Assembly (NCBI RefSeq): GCF_048771995.1
Contig: NC_133024.1
Coordinates: 28,722,001-28,786,000 of the forward strand
Source: Taeniopygia guttata
Taxonomy: Eukaryota > Chordata > Aves > Passeriformes > Estrildidae
DNA: 64,000 nt
Direction: 5' to 3'
Notes under the pieces: generated by a model
What the model was told of the DNA's origin: nothing
What the model saw: the letters and a program-made list of their open reading frames with translations, nothing else
Database searches by the model: none
Translations under genes and position numbers: made by a program
Shown: piece after piece, positions 47,984 to 64,000 of the stretch
Numbering within the stretch: position 1 is the first letter of the stretch
Layout of the letters: every line of letters begins with the position of its first letter

Positions 47984-50900
47984 TTCGATATAATGACTCA
48001 TCAGACAACTTACAAAAAACCTCAAACTGGTATTATGAAAAGTAAAATCTCACTGTACAAGCCTACCAAAACAGAAACAGTTTGTGTGACAAACATGACA
48101 TCTGTAAGTGACACAGCAGGAAAGACACTAAATCACAGAAGTGAAACAGTGGCTGGTGTTACTGCTGGATCCTTTTCACCTCCCCTGAGCCTCTGCCACA
48201 CAGGAATGAGACAAAGTAGCCAAACTTAAACCTTAAATGTCCAATGTTTATCTGGCAACAATGACTTACAAGTGTTCTTTGAAAAAAGTATTTCACACAC
48301 AAAAAAAAAAGAAAGAAAGAAATGCAATATTGCATGGGCAATGAACCCTGCACATGCAGGTGTTAATGACTCTTTCAATTACTTTTTTTGTTTAGCACCC
48401 ACATTTTCATGACATTTTCATGGGAAACGAGGAGCTCTTCTGGATTGTGCTTGAACAGGAAGTTAAACAAGTGTACCACTGGACTAGAACAAACTGCTTG
48501 GTATCCAAAGTGCTTATACTGCAACATTTACACAGTGACATAGTATCTGGTCCTCACCATTCCAGGACAGAAAGAGGATTTAAGTGGACTGGGGCAGAAT
48601 TCAGACCACACATTGCTGATATAACAATTTATGTGAAGCTGCTTTTGATTAAATAAAGAAGAGAATACTAAGGAATTATTATCAAGTTTAAAAAGCAATT
48701 TTTAAACATTCTCTAACTGATGTGTAAAATAAATCCACCTCTAAAGAATCAGATGATTGGCTGGGACCTTTCAGCCACCTTTGGATGACAAATTTCCAGA
48801 AAAGTCTAGTACTTGTTGCTGGAGTGAATGAAGACAGACACAAGCAGACAAGGGGACACCTCCCTCTCTGCACTGACAAACGGGGGATACTTGACTGCTA
48901 AACTGTGACTAAATTAGAGATTGTTCTGAGTATTGTGGCGCTGAACTTCTGCATGTCCTTGCTTTATTTAAATAATGAGGGATTCAGAGACTATGTGACA
49001 ACGTTCTGTATATATTTGTGTACAGGGTCTAGCTAAAATGGAGTTACTTTGCTTCACAGCAGCTCCTGTGGTTTTGTGTTTCAGATCTGTGACCAAAACA
49101 ATGCTGATAACATCCTCATTATTTTAGCTATTGATGAATGGTGTTTGCACAGTGTTGAGGCACTCTCTGGTTCTCACTCTCCCCCCACAGTGAATAAACT
49201 GGGGCTTCACCAGAGGCTGGGAGATGATCTGAACTAACCCAAGAGACAGACCATGCCATATACCATGCTCAGCAGTAATTAATAAAGAGGGGGTTTAGGC
49301 ACGTTAACCTTTTTCTTGGGAACTGGCTGAGCATCAGTCTACATGTAGGTGGTTCTTTGTTTTCTTTCACTCTGCTTCCACTTCTCTTTTGCTTATTACA
49401 TAATTTTGTCTCAACCCACAAGTTTTCTGGCTTTTATTCTTTTCTCCTTCCCCTGTCCTCCTGGGCAGTGGGAGGAAGCAAGTGAGCACCTATGTGGTGC
49501 TTGGCTGCCTGCCAGGGTAAAAGTACCACATTAATTACATCTTTAGCTATAAAGATAAGTAATTAAATTATATATTTAAATAAAGTATAACTTTAATTAT
49601 ACTTTCAAATCTTGCTTCTTAAAAAGGTGAAGTGCAAACCTTTACTGAAATTTTGGTAAAAACGCTACACTAAGATGAAGCTGAAGAGCAAGGACTAGAC
49701 TTGGGGGGAACAGTAAGACTGCAAGCTTCATATTTCAACTAGGTATGTTGGATAGGAGAGACTAGTCATGAACAACTCCTCTCTTTTCTTCATATTCCAG
49801 GAACTTATAAAATAATGAAGAAATTAGAGATTTAAGAGGATCTACTGGTATACTAACTTAGATGCCATTACAGCTTTTACTGTAATAAACAAAATTGAAA
49901 CAGCAAAAGGAAATAAATAAAGAGTATAATTTCCAGGTATATAAAAGGTGAATATGTCATTAAGCTTAATAGAAAATCTGACTGCATCACTCTAAGGAAA
50001 GTCACCTTCCCCAAGTGTTGCATTACACCTGAACATTTCATATAGCAGCAATGCCTCAATGCATTCTGCAGAAACTATTTATACTTTCATGATGTACCTG
50101 TTGATACTGTTAATGAAACAGTATCAACAGGTAACTCATTGTCCAGCCTGGGTATCTTGTCACATGAAGTAACAAAAAGAAAAAAAAAAAAAAAGGTATT
50201 CTGGTTCTGAGTGTTACGTAAAACATAACAAGAAAAATAAAAAAATCCAAACAGAGTTGCAAGGGAATTTAAATCCATTTTTTTTCAAAGTCATCAATAA
50301 GAATATCTATCAGAAATACAGAAGCACCAAGAAAAAAGGAGACACTTACAGCCAATATGCTCTCTGGCTCACTGATGTCTTCATGCTGGTAAAAGAATAA
50401 AATAAGTAATTAAGAATTACTTATTTAAGAATACTGAAACAAAAGCTCAGGTCTGGATTTAAAAGCAAGTTTTCTAAGAAAACAAAAATAAGCCCATTAC
50501 TAGTTGCTGGAGAAATTACCTCAGAAAAGGTCTTAAGTCACCTAATCTGGGAATGTATTAAAATGTTTTCTGATATGAACCACTGATCCATTGCTCCAAC
50601 CTCGTGGACCCACCATATATTCCTAAAAGAAGGCAAATTAAGCTGATTATAAGCTTGTAAGGCTTCTGAACCACTGTAACTTTAACTTACTGCTATGACT
50701 TTTCATTAAAAGACATTTTCTTCCTTTTGTTGGAATTCCACATTTGAATTATGTGGGACAGGAAGGGTGACAGAAAGGACCAAGAAGTTGGCTGCATAAA
50801 ATACTGACCTGTGACCAAAAGCGGATCCAGAACTCCCTAGATAAGGGTTCCAGGTACTGTGGGTTTGTCATGTCAATGGCTGTGATAAAGCGCATGGCCG

Positions 50901-52787
50901 TCAGACTGCCTGCATTAGTGGGGAGACAGAGGAACACTCAGACAAGGCACAGCATCGGGAGCAGGTGTGGTCTGCATGACTGCTAAGAACACTGTGACAA
51001 TCCTGAGAAACCCACAGTCTGTGCAGTAAAGCTCATGGTGACCCATGGTTATCTCCCATCATCATTCACAGCCATATTTCTCCAGGAATTTCTCTCGTGG
51101 CTACGAATGCACAGACTTCATGCTGCTCACAGGTTCAGAAAAAGGCTGCACACAGGGAATTCACCTTTACTGGTAGGGAGAACTGGAACCAGAAGTGCTA
51201 GGGATGAGAAATACCAGCTAAGACTCTTACTTGTGCCCATGATGTGCTGGAAGGCATCTGGGGACATGTGTACAGGCACCTGGTAGTATTTTGCCATCCT
51301 TTTCAAATCCTTCAGCATGTATTCCCCTCGCTTTGGTAACATTGCTGGCGGCTTGTTACCTTTTAGGAAAAAGTTCTGTTGAGATTTCCAGCTGTATTAT
51401 AATAACACTGAACAAAACAACACTGGACAAATGTTGCCTCATACATACATACACCTAAGGAAGAGTGTAATTTTGCAGTATAATTTCATGTTGGCTTACT
51501 GAAATTTACTTGGCTTTTCCAAAGATAACCCTAGGATTTAAACATGGTTTATTTCAGTTTTGCACAGATCAAACCTTTAGGATAGCTGAATCAGTTTTAA
51601 GCCAAGGTACAAATGTTCTAGGAGGGATTTATGTTGATTCAGACAGATGACTTTTAAGCTAGACAACTCTTAATGCATGGGTAAACCGATGTAAAGACTT
51701 GCTAATTCATGATTTATGTGTTTTAAGTCTTGGTGATCTGAGTAAGGCCATGAGTACTGTTTCAGGACATACTTGTATCTTTCCTTTAAATTTAAATGGT
51801 TTAAAATCTAACTCTAGGAAAACACTCCATGTCAAGTTATTACTATTGTTATTTATTTTGTTGTATTTTAGAACAGATGGACTTTGGCACATACTGTCTG
51901 TGTAGTTGCAACAGTGTGAAATTCCTTATGACTAATTTCTCAATCCCTTAGGGACTCCACAATCCTATAGTTAATCTGTTACTGGTGCCACAGCTTAGTT
52001 CAGAGCTGGCTCTGCATGGGCTCTGCACACACCCAGGGCTTGAACACTAAGTGCTCTGCCAGTGAAGAAGGTATCTCCCTGCAGAGCTCATCTCCCTGTA
52101 CTCCATACCAGTTTGTTGCATTATGCCACCAAGGAAAGCTGGACGGAAGTGCAGGTCTATATTCCAGATGTGCCGGTACCGGCAGAGAGCCTGCAAGGTG
52201 AAAGAGTAGTGAGGGATTCACAGTCAGAGATGTCTGTAGAGCTGTGTGCACCTAAGGCAGTAAATACTACAAATAAGTACTTTCCTACTGTATTAGGGGT
52301 AGTTGTGAAGCCTTTCCTGGATGCTGCCAGGGAACTCTGATCTCAGAAAACAGGAGGGGTCTCTATTCATGTCACGACAATTCAAGTCTAAGCACGGGTA
52401 AGTAAGGGAAAGGTCAGGCTCATGTCATGATCAGGACACCTGCACTTTTTAAATAGGAAAGCTATCCCCCAAGCAAAATGTCCAGCATTAACTCCTGCAC
52501 TGCCGTTTAGCTCGGACACCCTTCCTAGTGTCCCCTGGACTGCAACACGCGAGGCACGCCTCAGAAGTGGGAGAAAAATTAACTTCGGAGCGCACAGAGC
52601 GCTGCCCGCAGCCAGCCGGCCGAGCTGCGCTTGAGCAGCCCTTCCGAGGGGGAGGCGGCGGCGGGACAGGCCGGGCGCCGGAGAGCCGGGAAGGGCCTCC
52701 CTCCCTCTACCGACCCCTCACCTCGAACGCCAGCCAGGAGTACGGGGAGATCACATCGTAAAAGAGCTCCACGAGCGTCCGACCCAT
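45606..52787 (-). CDS. GSTK1: Glutathione S-transferase kappa 1
   Basis: Coding exons in transcript order (minus): 52787-52722, 52190-52109, 51359-51231, 50909-50809, 50385-50350, 47678-47562, 47067-46974, 45646-45606. All phases fit and total 666 bases, 221 residues plus stop (human 226). The enzyme is a DsbA-like thioredoxin-fold GST of mitochondria and peroxisomes that conjugates glutathione and reduces peroxides. The active-site region [10 protein letters not shown] is intact, with Ser14 in the place of the catalytic Ser. Other family blocks are [22 protein letters not shown] and EKWLGP. The C-terminus is SPKL, where human ends NARL, a peroxisomal signal; PKL is a weak variant of that signal, so peroxisomal import is uncertain. 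The gene starts in a CpG island and converges on the Rap1GAP-like gene. Confidence 0.97.
45941..45963 (+). other. G-quadruplex-forming tract
   Basis: The plus strand reads G6-T-G4-T-G4-CT-G5, four G-runs with loops of one or two bases, a strong quadruplex pattern. It lies on the template strand for GSTK1, 300 bp before the terminal exon, so it could form in DNA during transcription; the GSTK1 RNA would be C-rich here. Confidence 0.8.
46523..46549. repeat. Perfect inverted repeat, 12-bp arms
   Basis: CTTAGTAAAAGC at 46523-46534 and its exact reverse complement at 46538-46549 enclose a 3-base loop. It lies in GSTK1 intron 7. Confidence 0.85.
46974..47067 (-). CDS. GSTK1: GSTK1 exon 7
   Basis: Encodes [20 protein letters not shown] then [11 protein letters not shown], aligned with the human AFGLPITVAHVDGQTHMLFG stretch. 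It supplies the cis-Pro loop typical of the thioredoxin fold. Confidence 0.96.
47068..47561 (-). other. GSTK1 intron 6
   Basis: About 0.5 kb, no recognised element. Confidence 0.6.
47562..47678 (-). CDS. GSTK1: GSTK1 exon 6
   Basis: Thirty-nine codons, [20 protein letters not shown] then [19 protein letters not shown]. Corresponds to the helical AAEKAGMSAEQAQGLL region of human GSTK1. Sites CCACAG and GTGAGA on the minus strand. Confidence 0.96.
47946..47978. repeat. A33 homopolymer
   Basis: Thirty-three consecutive A on the plus strand. No SINE or retrocopy body is recognisable before it. Length may be unreliable. Confidence 0.8.
50095..50133. repeat. Perfect inverted repeat, 17-bp arms, 5-base loop
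   Basis: TACCTGTTGATACTGTT at 50095-50111 and its exact reverse complement at 50117-50133 enclose AATGA. It lies in GSTK1 intron 5, about 220 bp downstream of exon 5 in transcript order. It could be a snap-back duplication, the core of a small foldback element, or a short RNA hairpin. Pairing stops beyond the arms, which argues against a microRNA precursor. Confidence 0.9.
50350..50385 (-). CDS. GSTK1: GSTK1 exon 5 (12 codons)
   Basis: Small exon [12 protein letters not shown], matching NEDITEPQSILA in human. Sites TTACCAG and GTAAGT on the minus strand. Confidence 0.95.
50386..50808 (-). other. GSTK1 intron 4
   Basis: About 0.4 kb with no recognised element. Confidence 0.6.
50809..50909 (-). 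CDS. GSTK1: GSTK1 exon 4
   Basis: Begins by completing a Ser codon, then [20 protein letters not shown] and [13 protein letters not shown]. Matches SLSAMRFLTAVNLEHPEMLE in human. Confidence 0.96.
51231..51359 (-). CDS. GSTK1: GSTK1 exon 3
   Basis: Reads [40 protein letters not shown] and GT. Corresponds to NKPPGLLPRKGLYMANDLKL of human; this region forms part of the glutathione and dimer surfaces. The acceptor is CTAAAAG, with a poor pyrimidine tract. Confidence 0.96.
51360..52108 (-). other. GSTK1 intron 2
   Basis: About 0.75 kb of AT-rich sequence with no recognised element. Confidence 0.6.
52109..52190 (-). CDS. GSTK1: GSTK1 exon 2
   Basis: Reads [20 protein letters not shown] then GGIMQQT, matching ILCRYQNIWNINLQLRPSLI of human. 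Sites CCTTGCAG and G|GTATGG. Confidence 0.96.
52191..52721 (-). other. GSTK1 intron 1
   Basis: About 0.5 kb. Its upstream half is GC-rich and part of the CpG island. Confidence 0.6.
52722..52787 (-). CDS. GSTK1: GSTK1 exon 1 (start and active site)
   Basis: Twenty-two codons, [20 protein letters not shown] then FE, starting inside the CpG island. The SPYSW motif contains the catalytic Ser (Ser14). Human has two more residues before the RTVELFYDV block. Donor GAG|GTGAGG. Confidence 0.96.
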
Positions 52788-52891
52788 CCTGGCTCCGCGC
52801 CGTGCCGTGCAGCGCCCGGCGGCGGCCGCAGCAGCGCCCGGGCAGGGCGGGGCGGCCCTTCCGCCGCGGCGGGGCCGAGCCTCCCACTCCA

Positions 52892-52954
52892 GGCCCGCTC
52901 CACCTCCCGGCCCGCTCCGCCTCCCCTGCCGGCCCCGCTCCGCCTCCCCTGCCG
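52892..52954. repeat. Triplicated GC-box unit in the GSTK1 promoter
   Basis: Three degenerate units of 17-24 bp, each GGCCC(C)GCTCC(A/G)CCTCCC, lie in tandem 105-167 bp upstream of the GSTK1 start codon. They look like multiplied Sp1-type sites. Confidence 0.7.
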
Positions 52955-53010
52955 CTCGCCTCGGTGGCTCTCCGAAGGGTACCGACCCGGGAGGAAGAGC
53001 AGGGACAGGA

Positions 53011-53147
53011 TCGCAGGGGGCCGGCAGGGAGCTGTGCCCTGTCCATGGCGAGGCCGGGGGAGAGCGAGCTCCTGAGGGGGGAAGCCGGGAACTGACTCGG
53101 CGGAGCGGCCCAGCATGTTTTCCCGGGAGCACGGCGTCCCTGCCGGA
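53011..53147 (+). repeat. Duplicated promoter/first-exon block, copy B
   Basis: This copy matches 4241-4378. It keeps the 16-codon upstream ORF (53045-53095) and the first 11 codons of the Rap1GAP-like protein (ATG at 53115), but the sequence then changes to unrelated DNA and has no donor at the equivalent place; the frame closes within a few codons. It lies 224-360 bp upstream of the GSTK1 start, pointing away from it. It is probably a displaced copy of the real exon at 4346. Confidence 0.9.
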
Positions 53148-53150
53148 CCA

Positions 53151-55081
53151 ACAAACGATTTACTTTAATCTCCCTACCCTCCATTTTCGCCACACTTGTT
53201 CCTCTATTCACCTAACGATTTCCCCACCTTTAATTCCTCCCCTGCCCATCCCACAGAAGCTCTGTGCAATCCCGAAACGCTCTAGTTCTGCCACGGTTCT
53301 CTCCCCACCGCAGCAACGCACTTCTCTCCTGGATGTTATCTGGAACGTGCTCCTGGATCCCTCCTTTGGCTGTAATCTTAATTTTTTCAGCAAAGCGGCT
53401 TTCTGAATTATGAGTTACTTTAACTCAAGAATGAAAAACCTGAATGCCAACAACAGTTTGTGAGCCCTCCCTGAAGTCTTAACACCTGAGTACTGGGCAG
53501 GAGCCAATCGTTAAGATAATATTTGAGAGAGAGTTGGGAAACTTAAGTGTGAAGACTTTACCAAGCATATTGGTGGGGAAAAAAGAAAAAAAAAAAAAAG
53601 TGTGACTGAATAAAAATTCTATTTAGAAGAATTGATAGGATTTCTCCAAAGGAGAGTCCTGCCTTATGTTTTTCTCAAGGGGTCAAAAATACTGCGGAGT
53701 GTGACTTTAAAGAGTTGCAATAAGTCACTGCCTCAGGCAGTCTCTGGGGTTTGTGGGTTCCTCTCTTCAGACCACTGGAGCCTGTGGATGTGACTGCTGC
53801 TTTCCCAAGTGCTGGTTCAGGCAGTAGTGAAGCTGTGTGTCCCAGAGAGATAAATTTGTACACACAGAGTGACTCCAGCACAGCTGGCTACACAGACTGC
53901 AACAAGCACTGCTGCCTGTAACCCCACTCACAAACAACTTCTCTTCATACCTGTTTTTTCAAAAGTTTTAAAGATAGATTTGTAATGAGTTCAGTTGTAG
54001 CCTGATTCGCTAGGATTTCATCCTGTATGCATCTGTTTTCATCCCTTAGAAGAGAAACTTTGCCTGATAGATCCCACAGTTAAGCCGTTTTACATGTTTT
54101 ATTAATCTTGTTAATTGTTAATATGCTTTTAATCCAATTACTCCAATTATCCTAAAAATTTCCTTGTGCAGGTGCAATTCAGGTGCAGGCAGAATGCTGT
54201 AAGAGTTTGGCTACAAATATTAACACATCCCCCATATCAGTCCACTTAGTCACAATGAGGATTATATACCCCATTCACTCAGCTCAACTGCATCAGGCCT
54301 GTACATCAGTTGTTGCCATCTCTGAGTCTCCAGGGATTCCTTCTTCCTGGTCACTGCCTGGTGCACCTGGAGAGAAGTTCTGTCCTCTGCAGATAGTTCT
54401 GACAGGGATAAATAGCTTGCTACACCTTTTTCTGGCATAGAATTTGTTGCCCCTGTCAGTTTTTGCTGCCTTTTACTATTCCTTGCAAACTTTCTACATT
54501 CCCAGTTTTCCTGTTAGCCAGGAAAAGTAGATTGCATGATGCAGTTAAATCCCATGGGTGTATGTGTTTCCCTCCTTCTGTGCCTCACAGCATGCCTGCA
54601 GCACCTGTCAGATATTGTTGATGTTTCTGTGGAAGCAATCAGCAAGAATCCCTTTCTCAAAGACTTGGCCAAAACAGAATTTTGATGATTTTCTTGCAGT
54701 TCAATCTCCATTCCAAATAATTCCCAGAAGCTACCCCCATAGGAAAAGCATAAATTTGAGATCTTTGGACAGTTTCTAATAAGAAAATATCATAATTTTA
54801 AAAATAACTCAGTTAAAAAAATAAAAAAGAAGGTATTTAAAAATAAAATCAAAAAAGTCCACTAAGTCTTAGCAACAAGAAATTGTAAGAGAAATTTGAA
54901 AGATTTTCTTAACAGCCATGCTTATTTATCTTTTATGTACGAAATCTCAAATTTGGAAATAACCTAAACTTATGCAAACTAATCCTAAATGCAGGTTGTT
55001 CTGGTTCTGCTAGTGCAGGATTAGCATTTTATGAGCAGTGGTGTATTTCCAGAAGAAGTCAGTACAGCTCAGCAGTCTCTA
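53151..55081. other. Spacer between GSTK1 promoter and SRCR receptor 3' end
   Basis: No exon recognised. It probably includes the receptor's 3' UTR. Candidate minus-strand polyadenylation signals are ATTAAA at 54128-54133 and AATAAA at 54098-54103, about 950-980 bases after the stop. Confidence 0.45.
54098..54133 (-). terminator. Candidate polyadenylation signals of the SRCR receptor
   Basis: ATTAAA (54128-54133) and AATAAA (54098-54103) on the minus strand are the nearest signals I found after the stop at 55082. They would imply a 3' UTR of almost 1 kb. Confidence 0.3.
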
Positions 55082-63321
<8,240 letters not shown>

Positions 63322-64000
63322 CTGAATGTAAGAGAAAGAGAATATTGGAGTGTTACATTTGCTCATGGGCAGGACCTGGAAGTGACTGGGAAATGGGAAT
63401 GAGTTTTCCTTATCATTCAGTAGTAAAAATGACTTAACCGGGCCATACTCATGACTACAAACTTCCATACTCATAACTAGACTTCACTCAGGCCTATTTT
63501 GCTGAGAAGAATGACTAGAACTCAGGATCACATCCCATTTGCAATTTTTAAAATCAGGGCACTAGGTTTTGGGGGCTCTGGGTCAACCAATCGACCTTAA
63601 TTTTTCAAACCAATATCACTGAGGGCCTACAGCTCTGCATCCTTCAACTGCTGGTCCAAGTCCTCACTTAAACCTGGGCCAGGAATTCAGTCCCTGCCTC
63701 AAGGACACGACAGGTGTAACTGTCTCCAGTCTTGTCTCATGCTATGCCTGGCTGTTCTCCCCAGGCAGATCCTACACCTCTGTTTGCTTTGACTTGTCTG
63801 GGACTGCTCATAGACTTATTACCAATACCTTCCTCTGTCCTCTCTGCAGATGCTTTGGATTGTGTCTTGGTGACAAGGACTCTGCCTGTGCTGTGCTCAG
63901 TTTCTGTGCCCAGATTATCCTGGTTTGTGCAGCAGCCCTGCTCTTGCTGTTACCTGACACTAGGAGCATTTTAGAGAGAGCAGCCTTATGGTACAGTTGA
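63322..64000 (-). other. SRCR receptor intron or 5' flank
   Basis: No SRCR or signal-peptide exon seen before the edge. The remaining exons should lie beyond the window. Confidence 0.5.

Larger units (their letters stand above)
47679..50349 (-). other. GSTK1 intron 5
   Basis: About 2.7 kb. It holds an A33 homopolymer at 47946-47978 and a perfect 17-bp hairpin at 50095-50133. No additional exon supported. Confidence 0.7.
52530..53150. promoter_or_regulatory. CpG-island promoter of GSTK1, possibly bidirectional
   Basis: A CpG-dense block covers GSTK1 exon 1 and about 360 bp upstream. Three tandem GGCCCGCTCC-type units at 52892-52954 supply GC-box-like CCGCCTCCC sites on the plus strand. At its far edge sits a copy of the Rap1GAP-like first exon pointing away from GSTK1, so divergent transcription is possible. 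Confidence 0.75.

Noticed and set aside
49083-49237. Acceptor-like site with an open frame at about 49.08 kb on the plus strand
   Set aside because: It lies inside a GSTK1 intron on the opposite strand, with no similarity or partner exons.
52149-52165. CGGTACCGG shared between the GSTK1 exon 2 region and the promoter at 4395-4410
   Set aside because: A short palindromic match, separate from the 138-bp block and explained by the Arg-Tyr-Arg codons of GSTK1.
52579-53406. Open frames of about 120-210 codons around the GSTK1 promoter
   Set aside because: Same composition effect; only the GSTK1 exon 1 portion is real.
63600-64000. Open frames near the right edge, Leu/Cys-rich
   Set aside because: On the plus strand, antisense to the receptor, with no start context or similarity; no minus-strand SRCR exon is seen there.

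Overview
The window reads as bird nuclear DNA. Introns are short to medium, there is a CR1 LINE copy ending in the typical GATTCTGTGA tail, a second CR1 scrap, and a solo endogenous-retrovirus LTR of a kind I associate with songbirds. The organism call is an inference from repeats and gene content; nothing in the window names the species.

Three spliced protein-coding genes can be built exon by exon with consistent reading phases. (1) On the plus strand, about 4.3-45.2 kb, lies a 23-exon gene for a Rap1GAP-family protein: an N-terminal GoLoco motif, a Rap-GAP catalytic domain with its Asn-thumb helix, and a Ser-rich tail. It is closer to RAP1GAP than to RAP1GAP2, yet more diverged than I would expect of a bird RAP1GAP orthologue, so it may be a third family member. 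Its last exon is the one uncertain part. (2) On the minus strand, about 52.8-45.4 kb, is a complete eight-exon GSTK1 (glutathione S-transferase kappa, 221 residues), converging tail to tail with gene 1. (3) On the minus strand from the right edge to about 55.1 kb is the 3' part of a CD163/WC1-family receptor: five SRCR domains, a short linker, a transmembrane segment and a tyrosine-rich cytoplasmic tail built from five exons. Its 5' end lies beyond the window.

The most unusual feature is a 138-bp block at the first exon of the Rap1GAP-like gene (4241-4378) that recurs in the same orientation at 53011-53147, inside the CpG-island promoter of GSTK1, 48.8 kb away. The copies are about 92% identical. 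Both keep a 16-codon upstream ORF, and the first 11 codons of the main reading frame are identical.

Layout: 1-3.9 kb intergenic; 3.9-5.0 kb CpG island and exon 1; 5-44.5 kb Rap1GAP-like gene, with a CR1 in intron 1 and a solo LTR in intron 6; 45.2-45.4 kb gap between convergent 3' ends; 45.4-52.8 kb GSTK1; 52.5-53.2 kb CpG island; 53.2-55.0 kb spacer or 3' UTR; 55.1-63.3 kb SRCR receptor; 63.3-64.0 kb intron or upstream flank. The genes have no evident common pathway: small-GTPase signalling, peroxisomal/mitochondrial redox chemistry, and leukocyte surface recognition.
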